NCBI GenBank assembly: GCA_027068485.1
Contig: JAMOSB010000007.1
Coordinates: 110,461-174,460 of the forward strand
Source: Sulfurovum sp.
Lineage (GTDB): Bacteria > Campylobacterota > Campylobacteria > Campylobacterales > Sulfurovaceae
Direction: 5' to 3'
Length of the DNA stretch: 64,000 bases
Numbering within the stretch: position 1 is the stretch's first letter; the number at the start of each line of letters is the position of its first letter. The notes below the pieces were generated by a model. It was not told where the DNA came from. It did not search any database and saw nothing but the letters and a program-made list of their open reading frames with translations. Both the position numbers and the translations under genes were made by a program. This document shows positions 56,840-63,830 of the stretch, piece by piece.

Positions 56840-57374
56840 TTTGCGTATCGTTTGGGTACTACTGCTACTTGATCTGCTCTTGGCAGGGGGGGCGTTGCTC
56901 TTTTTTGATAAGGAGATACTCTACAATACCCAAGTGGGGTTTCTCTCCTCCTCCTTGGTGATGTTCGCCTCGATGTTGAGCTATCGCCGTATGGTCAAGA
57001 CGCGTGTTGCACACAATATTATTACGATTGATGATAGTAAAGATGTGATTGATACGCTTGAGGATCCCTATGATCTCTACAGTGAGGGAGAGCAGGAGGA
57101 GCCTTTGGATGTTGTCGAAGCGGTCAAAGAGGAGAAGGCACGACTCAAAGCCAATCGACGCTCTCTCTATGAGACGCTCAAGGATACCAAAGCAGCCCTC
57201 TCCCTCTATCGTTTGGGTGCCTATGTGGCACTGATCTTGGGGTTTCTCTATCTCAATCGTCATGGACTACTTCATATCCCTAGCTACCTCTTGGCACTCT
57301 CCTTGCCTATGGTCGTTATCGTCACACTCTTGGTAGAAGACAAAGCAAACGATAGGCAAGATTTGATAGAATAG
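56826..57374 (+). CDS. Membrane protein of unknown function
   Basis: A 182-residue protein with two N-terminal helices (IVWVLLLLDLLLAGGALLFF, then a second about 30-50), a charged, Glu/Lys-rich middle and two C-terminal helices. No domain is recognised. The start ATG 56826 lies in a repeated GATGAG stretch at the end of the AtpZ-like gene with AGG upstream; ATG 56814 or 56820 are alternatives. Coupled to its neighbours, so it probably belongs to the hemL run. Confidence 0.65.
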   Translation: MSSTNLRIVWVLLLLDLLLAGGALLFFDKEILYNTQVGFLSSSLVMFASMLSYRRMVKTRVAHNIITIDDSKDVIDTLEDPYDLYSEGEQEEPLDVVEAVKEEKARLKANRRSLYETLKDTKAALSLYRLGAYVALILGFLYLNRHGLLHIPSYLLALSLPMVVIVTLLVEDKANDRQDLIE

Positions 57375-57400
57375 CTCTCTAACTATCTTGAGGAGTGAAT

Positions 57401-58129
57401 GTGACTATCCGACACCTACTACTATTTGTGGCACTGCTACTGCTGGGTGGATGTACTCAGCCAGAGCCTGAGTGTATCACCTGCCAGAGTGAGCCACTCG
57501 CTCCTCCCCCACTAGAGATCATTGATCGTCCGATTGTTTTTGATGCGTCGCGTATCGAGATGACCAAATCCTATATCCAGACCCACTACCATAAGCGTGT
57601 ATCTACTATCGAGATGACCCCACGGGTGGTGGTCTTGCACTGGACTGCGATGATGGATTTTGAGGCCTCTTTTGCACGGCTCTACCCTAGTAAACTCCTC
57701 ACAGATCGTACCGATATCGCCAATGCCTCTGCTCTCAATGTCTCTGCACACTTTATGGTGGCACGCGATGGGACGATCTACCGCTTGATGCCTGAGAATT
57801 GGGTAGCACGCCATGTAATTGGACTCAACTACAGTGCCATTGGGATTGAAAATATCGGAGGTCAAGACAACCAATCCCAAGACCTCACCCCTGCACAGGT
57901 CGCCTCCAATATCGCACTGGTGAAGTACCTCAAAGCCAAATACCCTACCATAGAGTATCTTATCGGACACTATGAGTACCGTGCGATGGAGTCTACCCCC
58001 CTTTGGCTAGAGCAGGATAAGGGCTACCGTACAATCAAACGAGATCCTGGTGAGCAGTTTATGCGTGCGGTGCGTCACGCTGTGCGACCACTAAAGCTCA
58101 AGAAGCCTCCCAAACCTCCGCATGAATAG
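57401..58129 (+). CDS. Lipoprotein N-acetylmuramoyl-L-alanine amidase (Amidase_2)
   Basis: A 242-residue lipoprotein: signal peptide with lipobox LLGGC, then an Amidase_2/AmpD-like domain with zinc ligands in VLHWTAM, VSAHFMVARDGTIYRL, ARHVIGLNYSAIGIENIG and GHYEYRAME. GTG 57401 is chosen, with GAGGAG 5 bases before it; GTG 57395 is an alternative. It should act on peptidoglycan or its fragments in the periplasm. Its end overlaps a symporter remnant by 8 bases. Confidence 0.88.
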   Translation: MTIRHLLLFVALLLLGGCTQPEPECITCQSEPLAPPPLEIIDRPIVFDASRIEMTKSYIQTHYHKRVSTIEMTPRVVVLHWTAMMDFEASFARLYPSKLLTDRTDIANASALNVSAHFMVARDGTIYRLMPENWVARHVIGLNYSAIGIENIGGQDNQSQDLTPAQVASNIALVKYLKAKYPTIEYLIGHYEYRAMESTPLWLEQDKGYRTIKRDPGEQFMRAVRHAVRPLKLKKPPKPPHE

Positions 58130-58229
58130 TGCCTTTTCACTGCTTGATTGGGAGATTTTTGGTGCCTACCTTGTGCTACGCTTTGTCACCTCTATACGCG
58201 ACTACTTTGTCGGAGGAAAACCGATATGA
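58122..58229 (+). pseudogene. N-terminal remnant of a sodium:solute symporter (SSS family)
   Basis: A 35-codon frame starting ATG at 58122 and ending TGA 58227-58229. Its first part, FSLLDWEIFGAYLVL, looks like the first helix of SSS-family symporters, and its end, RDYFVGGKPI, matches the DYFVGGR-type loop that follows, with the intervening sequence shortened. The rest of the roughly 500-residue protein is missing. Its ATG overlaps the amidase stop. Confidence 0.6.
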
Positions 58230-58249
58230 TACAGGATTAGAGGGGGGTG

Positions 58250-59281
58250 TTAGCGTACCAGCCATGCAGTGAGACGGCTTTTGGAGAGTAGCCATGTACT
58301 ACCCACCGCAAACAAAAAGACAAGTAGGGTATAGGATAGCTCCCAGAGGATACTATCGTTGAGTTGATCGATAGGGAGAAGTAGCTCAACAAAGATAAAG
58401 TGTATCGCGTAGACTCCTAGTACCATCTTTCCTAAGTGGCTTACCCTCTGGATACGAAGGTGTGGGTGGTTTGAGAGTGCTATCATCGCCACTCCAATAC
58501 CGATGAGGTAGGTACTCATCACAAAGTCCTGTTTGGGATTTGTCCCAAAGAGCTTCCAGAGTGTCATGATCTCCACCCCTTGGAGCAGTGTCCCAATCAG
58601 ATAGAGAGCCAGACCATACCAGAGCCATCGCTTGACTCGTTGGCGTTGGGCAAGGAGATAGCCCGTGACAAAGAAGAGTGTACTAAAGAAGGGACCATTG
58701 CGTGTATCAAACGCAAACTCAATGCCAATAGGGGTCTTGAGATAGGCTTTGGCAAGGAGAGCAAAGAGATAGAGTCCCACCCCAATACCTAGAAGCCAGT
58801 GGCGTTTGTGGTAGTGGAGAAGGAGGGTGGAGAGAAGCAGTGCATAGAGTAGACTAACCAAAAACCACAGATGGATCTTTGTCCCCTCCATCAGCAACTG
58901 CATAGGGTGTGCAAGCAGGTAGTGGATATTCCACCCTATCCTCTCCATAAAACCCAGCTCCGAAGGCATAGCGTGGTAGTTGAACGGGAGTAGGTAGATA
59001 AGCGACCAAGCCAGCAGAATCATCCCGATACGCCTCCCCATCATAAAGGAGGTTGAAAGTAGTGGGGCTCCTTGTTTGAGCTTAAGCCCCCAAAAGTAGC
59101 CAGAGATCACAAAGAAAAAAGGCACCGCAAAGCGTGGAAGCTGATCACAGAGTAGATCGAGGTATCGGTAGAGACTACTTGCAGGTGCAATATCCGCATG
59201 AAAGGGTGCGGTGTGTAGTATCACCACCCCAAACATCGCAATCAGCCGAAAGAGATCAACACTCTCGATACGCTCTCTCAT
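58250..59281 (-). CDS. Acyltransferase family 3 membrane protein
   Basis: A 343-residue polytopic protein with about ten helices of the acyltransferase_3/OafB type: SVDLFRLIAMFGVVILHTAPF with the catalytic His at the N-terminus and LPRFAVPFFFVISGYF. Members O-acetylate polysaccharides or other membrane substrates. It follows the symporter remnant in the convergent direction. No substrate is identifiable. Confidence 0.85.
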   Translation of the reverse strand: MRERIESVDLFRLIAMFGVVILHTAPFHADIAPASSLYRYLDLLCDQLPRFAVPFFFVISGYFWGLKLKQGAPLLSTSFMMGRRIGMILLAWSLIYLLPFNYHAMPSELGFMERIGWNIHYLLAHPMQLLMEGTKIHLWFLVSLLYALLLSTLLLHYHKRHWLLGIGVGLYLFALLAKAYLKTPIGIEFAFDTRNGPFFSTLFFVTGYLLAQRQRVKRWLWYGLALYLIGTLLQGVEIMTLWKLFGTNPKQDFVMSTYLIGIGVAMIALSNHPHLRIQRVSHLGKMVLGVYAIHFIFVELLLPIDQLNDSILWELSYTLLVFLFAVGSTWLLSKSRLTAWLVR

Positions 59282-59435
59282 AAGAAACCTTTTTTGTCTA
59301 TAAAATCTATCTGAAGTTACTTTAGTATAACTCTCCTTAGAGCCGAAAGAAAAAGACGCTAAACTAACATAATCTAGTCAATAAAAGGAGTCAACCTCTC
59401 GCCCCACTACGGGTGAACTCTATGAGGGGGTGTGG

Positions 59436-60470
59436 TTAGCGTACCTCTACCTTCTCTACGACATCAAGTCCAAAGCCTGCAAGTCCGACAAACTCTGTCT
59501 CTTTGTTGGTGGTGAGTAGATTGATATGCTTGATACCGAGATCTTTGAGTATCTGTGCACCGACACCAAACTCTTTGGCTTGTTCATGAGAGATCACTTT
59601 GGTATCAAGGAAGATGAGTACGCCTCCATACTGTTTGAGGTGTTCAATGGCATTGTTGAGTGTATTGAAGCGTTTGTCATCTAACACCATATCGATATCT
59701 AATCCGATATTGTGAAACTTGACATTGGTACGCTCTTGGGTTTTGTCAAAGACAATCACCGTATGGATACGGTCAAGATGGTCAGAGTAGAGTATCTTCT
59801 CTACCACTTCCCCTCTAAGGCTACTCTCCTCTTGGCTGATACGCTCGATAAGCTTCTCATTTGCCAAACGATACGCCACGATATCGGAGATATAGACGAT
59901 GGGCATGGTGTGTTTTTGGGAGAAGATCTCTAGGTCATCCATGCGTGCCATCGTCCCATCATCTTTGATAATCTCACAGATGACACCCACTGGGGCGAGT
60001 CCAGCAAGCTTACAGAGGTCAACAGAGCCTTCGGTGTGACCTGTCCGTACAAGTACTCCACCATCTTTGGCGATAAGGGGGAAGATATGCCCTGGGCGTA
60101 CAAAATCCTCACTGATGGTTTGTGGATTGGCGAGCTTAGAGATACAGTCATCTCGCTCATCGGCTGAGATACCCGTCTGTGCAGAGGTTGAGTCGATAGA
60201 GACGGTAAAGGCGGTCTCATGGTTGGAGATATTGTTATCCACCATCGGGATAAGTGCTAGCTTAGAAGCGATCTCTTTGGTGACGGGGGTACAGATGAGT
60301 CCGCGTGCCTCTTTTGCCATGAAGTTGACCATCTCAGGGGTAGAGAAGGTTGCAGCATAGACAAGATCCCCCTCATTCTCTCGATCCTCATCATCCATCA
60401 TAATGACCATTCGACCCTTTTTGATCTCTGTGATGGCTTGTTCTACTCGTTGTATTGCGTCAGTTGGCAT
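59436..60470 (-). CDS. ribB: RibBA-type protein with active DHBP synthase half and degenerate GTP cyclohydrolase II half
   Basis: Residues about 1-205 are 3,4-dihydroxy-2-butanone-4-phosphate synthase (riboflavin pathway): DDEDRENEGDLVYAA, RPGHIFPL and HTEGSVDLCKLAGL. Residues about 206-344 align with GTP cyclohydrolase II at the end (GVGAQILKDLGIKHINLLTTN, GLAGFGLDVVEKVEV) but have none of the zinc-binding cysteines (C-x9-CxC) and a reshaped middle. This matches a known pattern in Campylobacterota, where a separate ribA is used. GGAG lies before ATG. Confidence 0.92.
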   Translation of the reverse strand: MPTDAIQRVEQAITEIKKGRMVIMMDDEDRENEGDLVYAATFSTPEMVNFMAKEARGLICTPVTKEIASKLALIPMVDNNISNHETAFTVSIDSTSAQTGISADERDDCISKLANPQTISEDFVRPGHIFPLIAKDGGVLVRTGHTEGSVDLCKLAGLAPVGVICEIIKDDGTMARMDDLEIFSQKHTMPIVYISDIVAYRLANEKLIERISQEESSLRGEVVEKILYSDHLDRIHTVIVFDKTQERTNVKFHNIGLDIDMVLDDKRFNTLNNAIEHLKQYGGVLIFLDTKVISHEQAKEFGVGAQILKDLGIKHINLLTTNKETEFVGLAGFGLDVVEKVEVR

Positions 60471-60586
60471 AGGTACTCCAGTGTGATTTAGTGTTGTATT
60501 ATACCTATAGGGGCTTTAGTTCACAATAAGAGTTTATAATAAAATAGGATTATTTTAAAAATTTTTCATTTTTTTTCTAAAAACAC

Positions 60587-60615
60587 TTGACATATCAAAA
60601 ACGAGGTGCTATAAT
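60587..60615 (+). promoter_or_regulatory. Consensus sigma-70 promoter of the tRNA-Gln/tRNA-fMet unit
   Basis: TTGACA (60587-60592), 17-base spacer, TATAAT (60610-60615). The only fully consensus promoter I noticed in the window. Confidence 0.85.
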
Positions 60616-60656
60616 TCTGCCACATAAGCAAACAACGCTTAGTAACAACAGAATGT

Positions 60657-60731
60657 TGGGGTATCGCCAAGCGGTAAGGCATTGGTTTTTGGTACCAATA
60701 TTCGGGGGTTCGAATCCCTCTACCCCATCCA
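60657..60731 (+). tRNA. tRNA-Gln (UUG anticodon)
   Basis: A 75-base cloverleaf beginning TGGGGTATCGCC, anticodon loop TTTTGGT, T loop GGTTCGAATCC, and encoded CCA. The acceptor pairs TGGGGTA with TACCCCA, discriminator T. The body is the standard bacterial Gln tRNA. Confidence 0.95.
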
Positions 60732-60779
60732 TTTTGAGTTAAGCTTGACTTAAGAAAGTTAAGGTATAATTCAACTATA

Positions 60780-60797
60780 ATAAGTCGAAAGACTTAT
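60780..60797 (+). other. Hairpin ATAAGTC-GAAA-GACTTAT between the two tRNA genes
   Basis: A perfect 7-base-pair stem with a GAAA tetraloop, 10 bases before the initiator tRNA. It could be a processing signal; TATAAT-like sequences at 60765-60770 and 60776-60781 just before it could be a second promoter. Confidence 0.4.
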
Positions 60798-60807
60798 AAA
60801 ATCCTGT

Positions 60808-60884
<77 letters not shown>

Positions 60885-61020
60885 ATTCACACCTACTTAA
60901 TCAAAATCAAATACCTTCTGAACCAGTTTAATCTTATCTTCTAGCTTTAGACTTCTTCTTACGATACTCTTTATTCAAGGAATATTTTCTATCATGGGCT
61001 TATTTATAATGATATTTTTT

Positions 61021-61206
61021 ATGTTAGAAGAGTATGACTTTAGTGATGGAGTTCGTGGTAGATTTTATGAACCAAAAAAGATACCTGTTTCACTAAGACT
61101 AGATAATGAGATAGTCCTATTTTTTAAAAAACTAGCAAGTGAGCAAAAAGTACCCTATCAGATACTTATAAATGCTCTTTTAAGAAAGAAGTTACAAGAA
61201 GTATAA
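61021..61206 (+). CDS. BrnA/RHH-like antitoxin, apparently orphan
   Basis: A 61-residue protein: EYDFSDGVRGRFYEP followed by PVSLRLDNEIVLFFKKLA and YQILINALLRKKL, matching the BrnA-like/CopG ribbon-helix-helix antitoxin pattern in AT-rich DNA. A 70-residue version from ATG 60994 is possible; neither has a good ribosome binding site. No BrnT toxin lies next to it: upstream is the tRNA, downstream a decayed frame. Confidence 0.6.
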   Translation: MLEEYDFSDGVRGRFYEPKKIPVSLRLDNEIVLFFKKLASEQKVPYQILINALLRKKLQEV

Positions 61207-61412
61207 CAAGTACGAGAGACTGTGAACTTAGTCCAAATCACTAATAATCTAACCCCTAATAAAAAAAGTAACATGACAGATGCTGATTTAGTAAAACTTA
61301 AGAGTTTCAAGCAAAGATACTTAACTCCATGATAGATACTACAGCTGATGCCATAGGTGAAGCAAGATCTCTTATCTTAAACCTTCCAAATCTTAATAGA
61401 GAGATAGTGTAA
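61207..61412 (+). pseudogene. Frameshifted remnant downstream of the antitoxin
   Basis: In frame with the antitoxin after its stop, codons read VRETVNLVQITNNL and DADLVKLKSFKQRYL before TGA 61330. In another frame ATG 61329 continues IDTTADAIGEARSLIL to TAA 61410-61412. Joined across a one-base shift this looks like one decayed helical protein. Unknown family. Confidence 0.45.
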
Positions 61413-61529
61413 AATAAAGTTCGCAAGGTTGCCATACTGGTTGATGAGTCTATCATCGGTACTTGGATTGGGTATCTGACATCCACTCCGTGTGAGAAGT
61501 ATCGCTCCGAGGTGTGTGATGGGGGTCAT
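61377..61529 (-). pseudogene. Truncated second gene of a minus-strand pair
   Basis: ATG 61529 overlaps the stop of the following minus-strand gene as ATGA and has AAAGGAGAG 5 bases before it, so it looks like a real start. The protein begins TPITHLGAILLTRSG and stays plausible for about 35 residues; then base composition turns AT-rich and it ends after 50 codons. I take this as a gene cut at about 61415-61435 by insertion or deletion. Family unknown. Confidence 0.5.
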
Positions 61530-62722
61530 GGTTGCTCTCCTTTGGGTGTGATGCGACCGCCCCATTCGAGTAGGTGGAAGCCTATGCGTTGGGGGGTGTG
61601 GAGTGTGGGGGTGGTGAGTGGATAGGGGGCGGGTATCGCCTTGAAGTTGAGGAGTACACGCACCATACTATCGGGAGTTGGGGTGACAGTGAGTTGCATA
61701 GTCTGCTGGAGAAACGCCTCAGAGAATCGTTTGATCTCGTAGAGGGTATGGGGGTCGAGTGCCTTGAGCCAGTAGGCTTTGAAGTCTTTGCGTTCACGGG
61801 CATTGAGTCCCATTAGAGGGAGGTAGTGGTCACACCACGCCTCTAGCTCCTCTCCCGCTACGATCCAGCCCTCATCGGGGAGGGTGATGGTATTGAGGGT
61901 GTTTTCGTAGAAGAGGTAGTCATACTTCCCATTGATGGTGCCGTTGCTCTCGACGCTGACATGCCACCCCTCATGGTAGGGGGGGATGGAGGTGACGAGA
62001 GAGCCGTTGAGTGTGAGGGTGACATCGATAGTGGTTGTGTCTGTGGGGTAGAGATAGATGGCGGGTTTTCGCATGAGTGGTTTGTGGGGTTTGATGGGGG
62101 TTTTGGTGTGTTGGATGAGTCGCTCTTTGAGGATACGCCCTTGGGGTGAGACGATACTTTGATAGACCAACCGCTCCTCATAGTCAATCCCACCGATACA
62201 AGGAGGGTAGCGTTGCTCTTCTCGTTGGATCATATAGCCCTGCTTGACCTTGCGGTAGCGTGTGGTGTTGGCTTTGCCATGGAGCCAAAGCACCAACTGA
62301 GCCTCCGCAGGGGTGTCTATCGTGCCAAGGAGTGCGAGAATATCTTTGATCTCATTGAGTCGCCAGACGACCTGTTGACTATCGATGCTAAACCCATGTG
62401 TCACATGGTGTGGGAGAAGTGAGGCTCTGATGTTGTTTTGAGGTGAGGGCTTGGGGGTGAGCTGATGGAGATGCTCTAGGAGCGTATGTGGGAAGGATTG
62501 TCGTGGTTGGGTCGTGATATCAAGCACCGTAGAGACCCGCCCCTCACACTTCTGACGCTTTAAGTCTATCTGACAACTCTTGAGCTGAAACAGCCCCACA
62601 TCCCCACGCAGATGGAAATCCGAAGCACTATAGCGGTGGAGTGGTGAGAGGGGGTGCCATGTGACCCCACCTGCTACCTCACTAATGAGTAGTATTATCC
62701 AAATCAAAATCCATCGTACCAT
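61526..62722 (-). CDS. Exported protein with a KPAIYLYP-type domain, unknown function
   Basis: A 398-residue protein with a signal peptide (ILIWIILLISEVAGG), two cysteines in the N-terminal third, and a domain beginning KPAIYLYPTDTTTIDVTLTL with GWHVSVESNGTI and YDYLFYE, a conserved pattern seen in uncharacterised exported proteins of many bacteria. ATG 62722 is chosen; AAGGAG lies upstream. Base composition is like the core genome, unlike the DNA on either side. Confidence 0.65.
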   Translation of the reverse strand: MVRWILIWIILLISEVAGGVTWHPLSPLHRYSASDFHLRGDVGLFQLKSCQIDLKRQKCEGRVSTVLDITTQPRQSFPHTLLEHLHQLTPKPSPQNNIRASLLPHHVTHGFSIDSQQVVWRLNEIKDILALLGTIDTPAEAQLVLWLHGKANTTRYRKVKQGYMIQREEQRYPPCIGGIDYEERLVYQSIVSPQGRILKERLIQHTKTPIKPHKPLMRKPAIYLYPTDTTTIDVTLTLNGSLVTSIPPYHEGWHVSVESNGTINGKYDYLFYENTLNTITLPDEGWIVAGEELEAWCDHYLPLMGLNARERKDFKAYWLKALDPHTLYEIKRFSEAFLQQTMQLTVTPTPDSMVRVLLNFKAIPAPYPLTTPTLHTPQRIGFHLLEWGGRITPKGEQP

Positions 62723-63034
62723 CCTAGACTCCTTCTGTCTGTTTAGCTCTATTATACACTTTAGGGTTTTAATCTCCATACACTCCCCCTATGATTTAAG
62801 TATTAACGATAGTGTAAAATATATCAAATTAGCCTATTTTCACCTCAAACCACCGTATTAATAGAGACTTTTTGTGTCCGTATAATAGATAGTTTCATGC
62901 TACTTACGCTAGAATGGGGTTGAATGAATAGTTGCTCTGGACGCTGCGAATCCAGAGCAACGGGGCGTGGCTTGAACACCTGCTTGTTGTCTACCGCTCC
63001 GCACCCCATTATAAGACACTAGAAAAGGAAAATA
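62723..63034. other. 312-base intergenic region holding a foldable GC-richer element
   Basis: No coding frame. The left part is AT-rich with TATAAT-like sequence at 62880-62885; then the structured element at 62913-63010; then AAAAGGAAAA before the HNH gene. Confidence 0.5.
62913..63010 (+). ncRNA. Possible structured RNA or DNA element upstream of the HNH endonuclease
   Basis: An 8-base closing stem (AATGGGGT 62913-62920 with ACCCCATT 63003-63010) encloses a perfect 11-base hairpin (GTTGCTCTGGA 62931-62941, TCCAGAGCAAC 62951-62961) and a competing stem GGGGCGTGG/CCGCACCCC with one mismatch. It is far richer in G and C than its surroundings. A promoter-like TATAAT lies about 30 bases upstream. 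Class unknown; it does not look like a tRNA or tmRNA. Confidence 0.4.
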
Positions 63035-63772
63035 ATGAATTTACTCTTTAGACTCAGTCAAGATATAGAAGGTTTTGAAAATATAAAGTCTACAAAAGAT
63101 TTTTTTTCTAATATTTTACCTGAAAGAGATAAAAATTATTTTTTTAATACAAAAAAGTTTAGTAAAGATAAAATTGGAAAAGATGAGATAATATATTTTG
63201 CATATGATGGATATATTGTTGCTAAAGCAAACTATTTAGGCAAAATCAAAACTATTCCAAATAGATTTAATAGTAAATATATTCATGGTCATAAACTTAA
63301 TAATATAGAAATTATAAATTCAGAATTAAGATTAAATCTTAGTGAATTTAAAATATTATTTAGCATGAAGTATGTAGACTCTTCCCAATTACAAGATGAA
63401 ATAAATAGAGTTATAAGTCAAAAGCTAGTTGAAATATATCCTGATGGTATTGAAAATGATGATCTCTTTGAAGGTGCAAAAAAACAAATTAAAGTAAACG
63501 CTTATGAAAGAAATCCTCAAGCAAGAAAAAAATGTATTGAATATTATGGAACTAAATGTTCAGTATGTAATTTTGATTTTGAAAAAATATTTGGAGAGAT
63601 TGGGAAAGGTTTTATTCATGTACATCATGTAAAACCATTATCAGAAGTTAACGAGGAATATAAAATTAACCCAATTCAAGATTTAAGACCAGTATGTCCA
63701 AATTGTCATGCCATGATACATAGTAAAAAACCAGCATACAAAATAAAAGATATTAAAAAGCTAATTGAGTGA
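63035..63772 (+). CDS. McrA-like HNH endonuclease with N-terminal PUA/EVE-like domain
   Basis: A 245-residue protein in strongly AT-rich DNA. The C-terminal 90 residues are a ScoMcrA-type HNH nuclease: YERNPQARKKC, CSVCNFDFEKIFGEIGKG, catalytic FIHVHHVKPLSEV, and LRPVCPNCHAMIH, with two Cys pairs for zinc. The N-terminal part (GKDEIIYFAYDGYIVAKANY) has the strand pattern of PUA/EVE/ASCH-like readers, which in relatives recognise modified bases. A type IV (modification-dependent) restriction role is inferred. AAAAGGAAAA precedes ATG. Confidence 0.8.
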   Translation: MNLLFRLSQDIEGFENIKSTKDFFSNILPERDKNYFFNTKKFSKDKIGKDEIIYFAYDGYIVAKANYLGKIKTIPNRFNSKYIHGHKLNNIEIINSELRLNLSEFKILFSMKYVDSSQLQDEINRVISQKLVEIYPDGIENDDLFEGAKKQIKVNAYERNPQARKKCIEYYGTKCSVCNFDFEKIFGEIGKGFIHVHHVKPLSEVNEEYKINPIQDLRPVCPNCHAMIHSKKPAYKIKDIKKLIE

Positions 63773-63780
63773 AAAACTTA

Positions 63781-63811
63781 TAGAGAAACCGTTCAGAGTT
63801 TTGTGTCACCC
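63781..63811 (-). repeat. Probable terminal inverted repeat of the IS256-family element
   Basis: The sequence between the HNH stop and the transposase stop, TAGAGAAACCGTTCAGAGTT followed by TTGTGTCACCC, resembles IS256-type ends. The other end is outside the window, so the exact border is not fixed. Confidence 0.45.
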
Positions 63812-63830
63812 GATAGATAAGTGAATTATA

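Noticed and set aside
60934..60999. Short basic minus-strand frame (RKYSLNKEYRKKKSKARR)
   Set aside because: About 20 codons without start or ribosome binding site; too short to support, though it might be another island remnant.
62921..62961. Integron attC site at the 62.9 kb hairpin
   Set aside because: GTTGAAT matches one core consensus, but the repeat runs GTT...AAC, the reverse of attC order, and there is no integrase.
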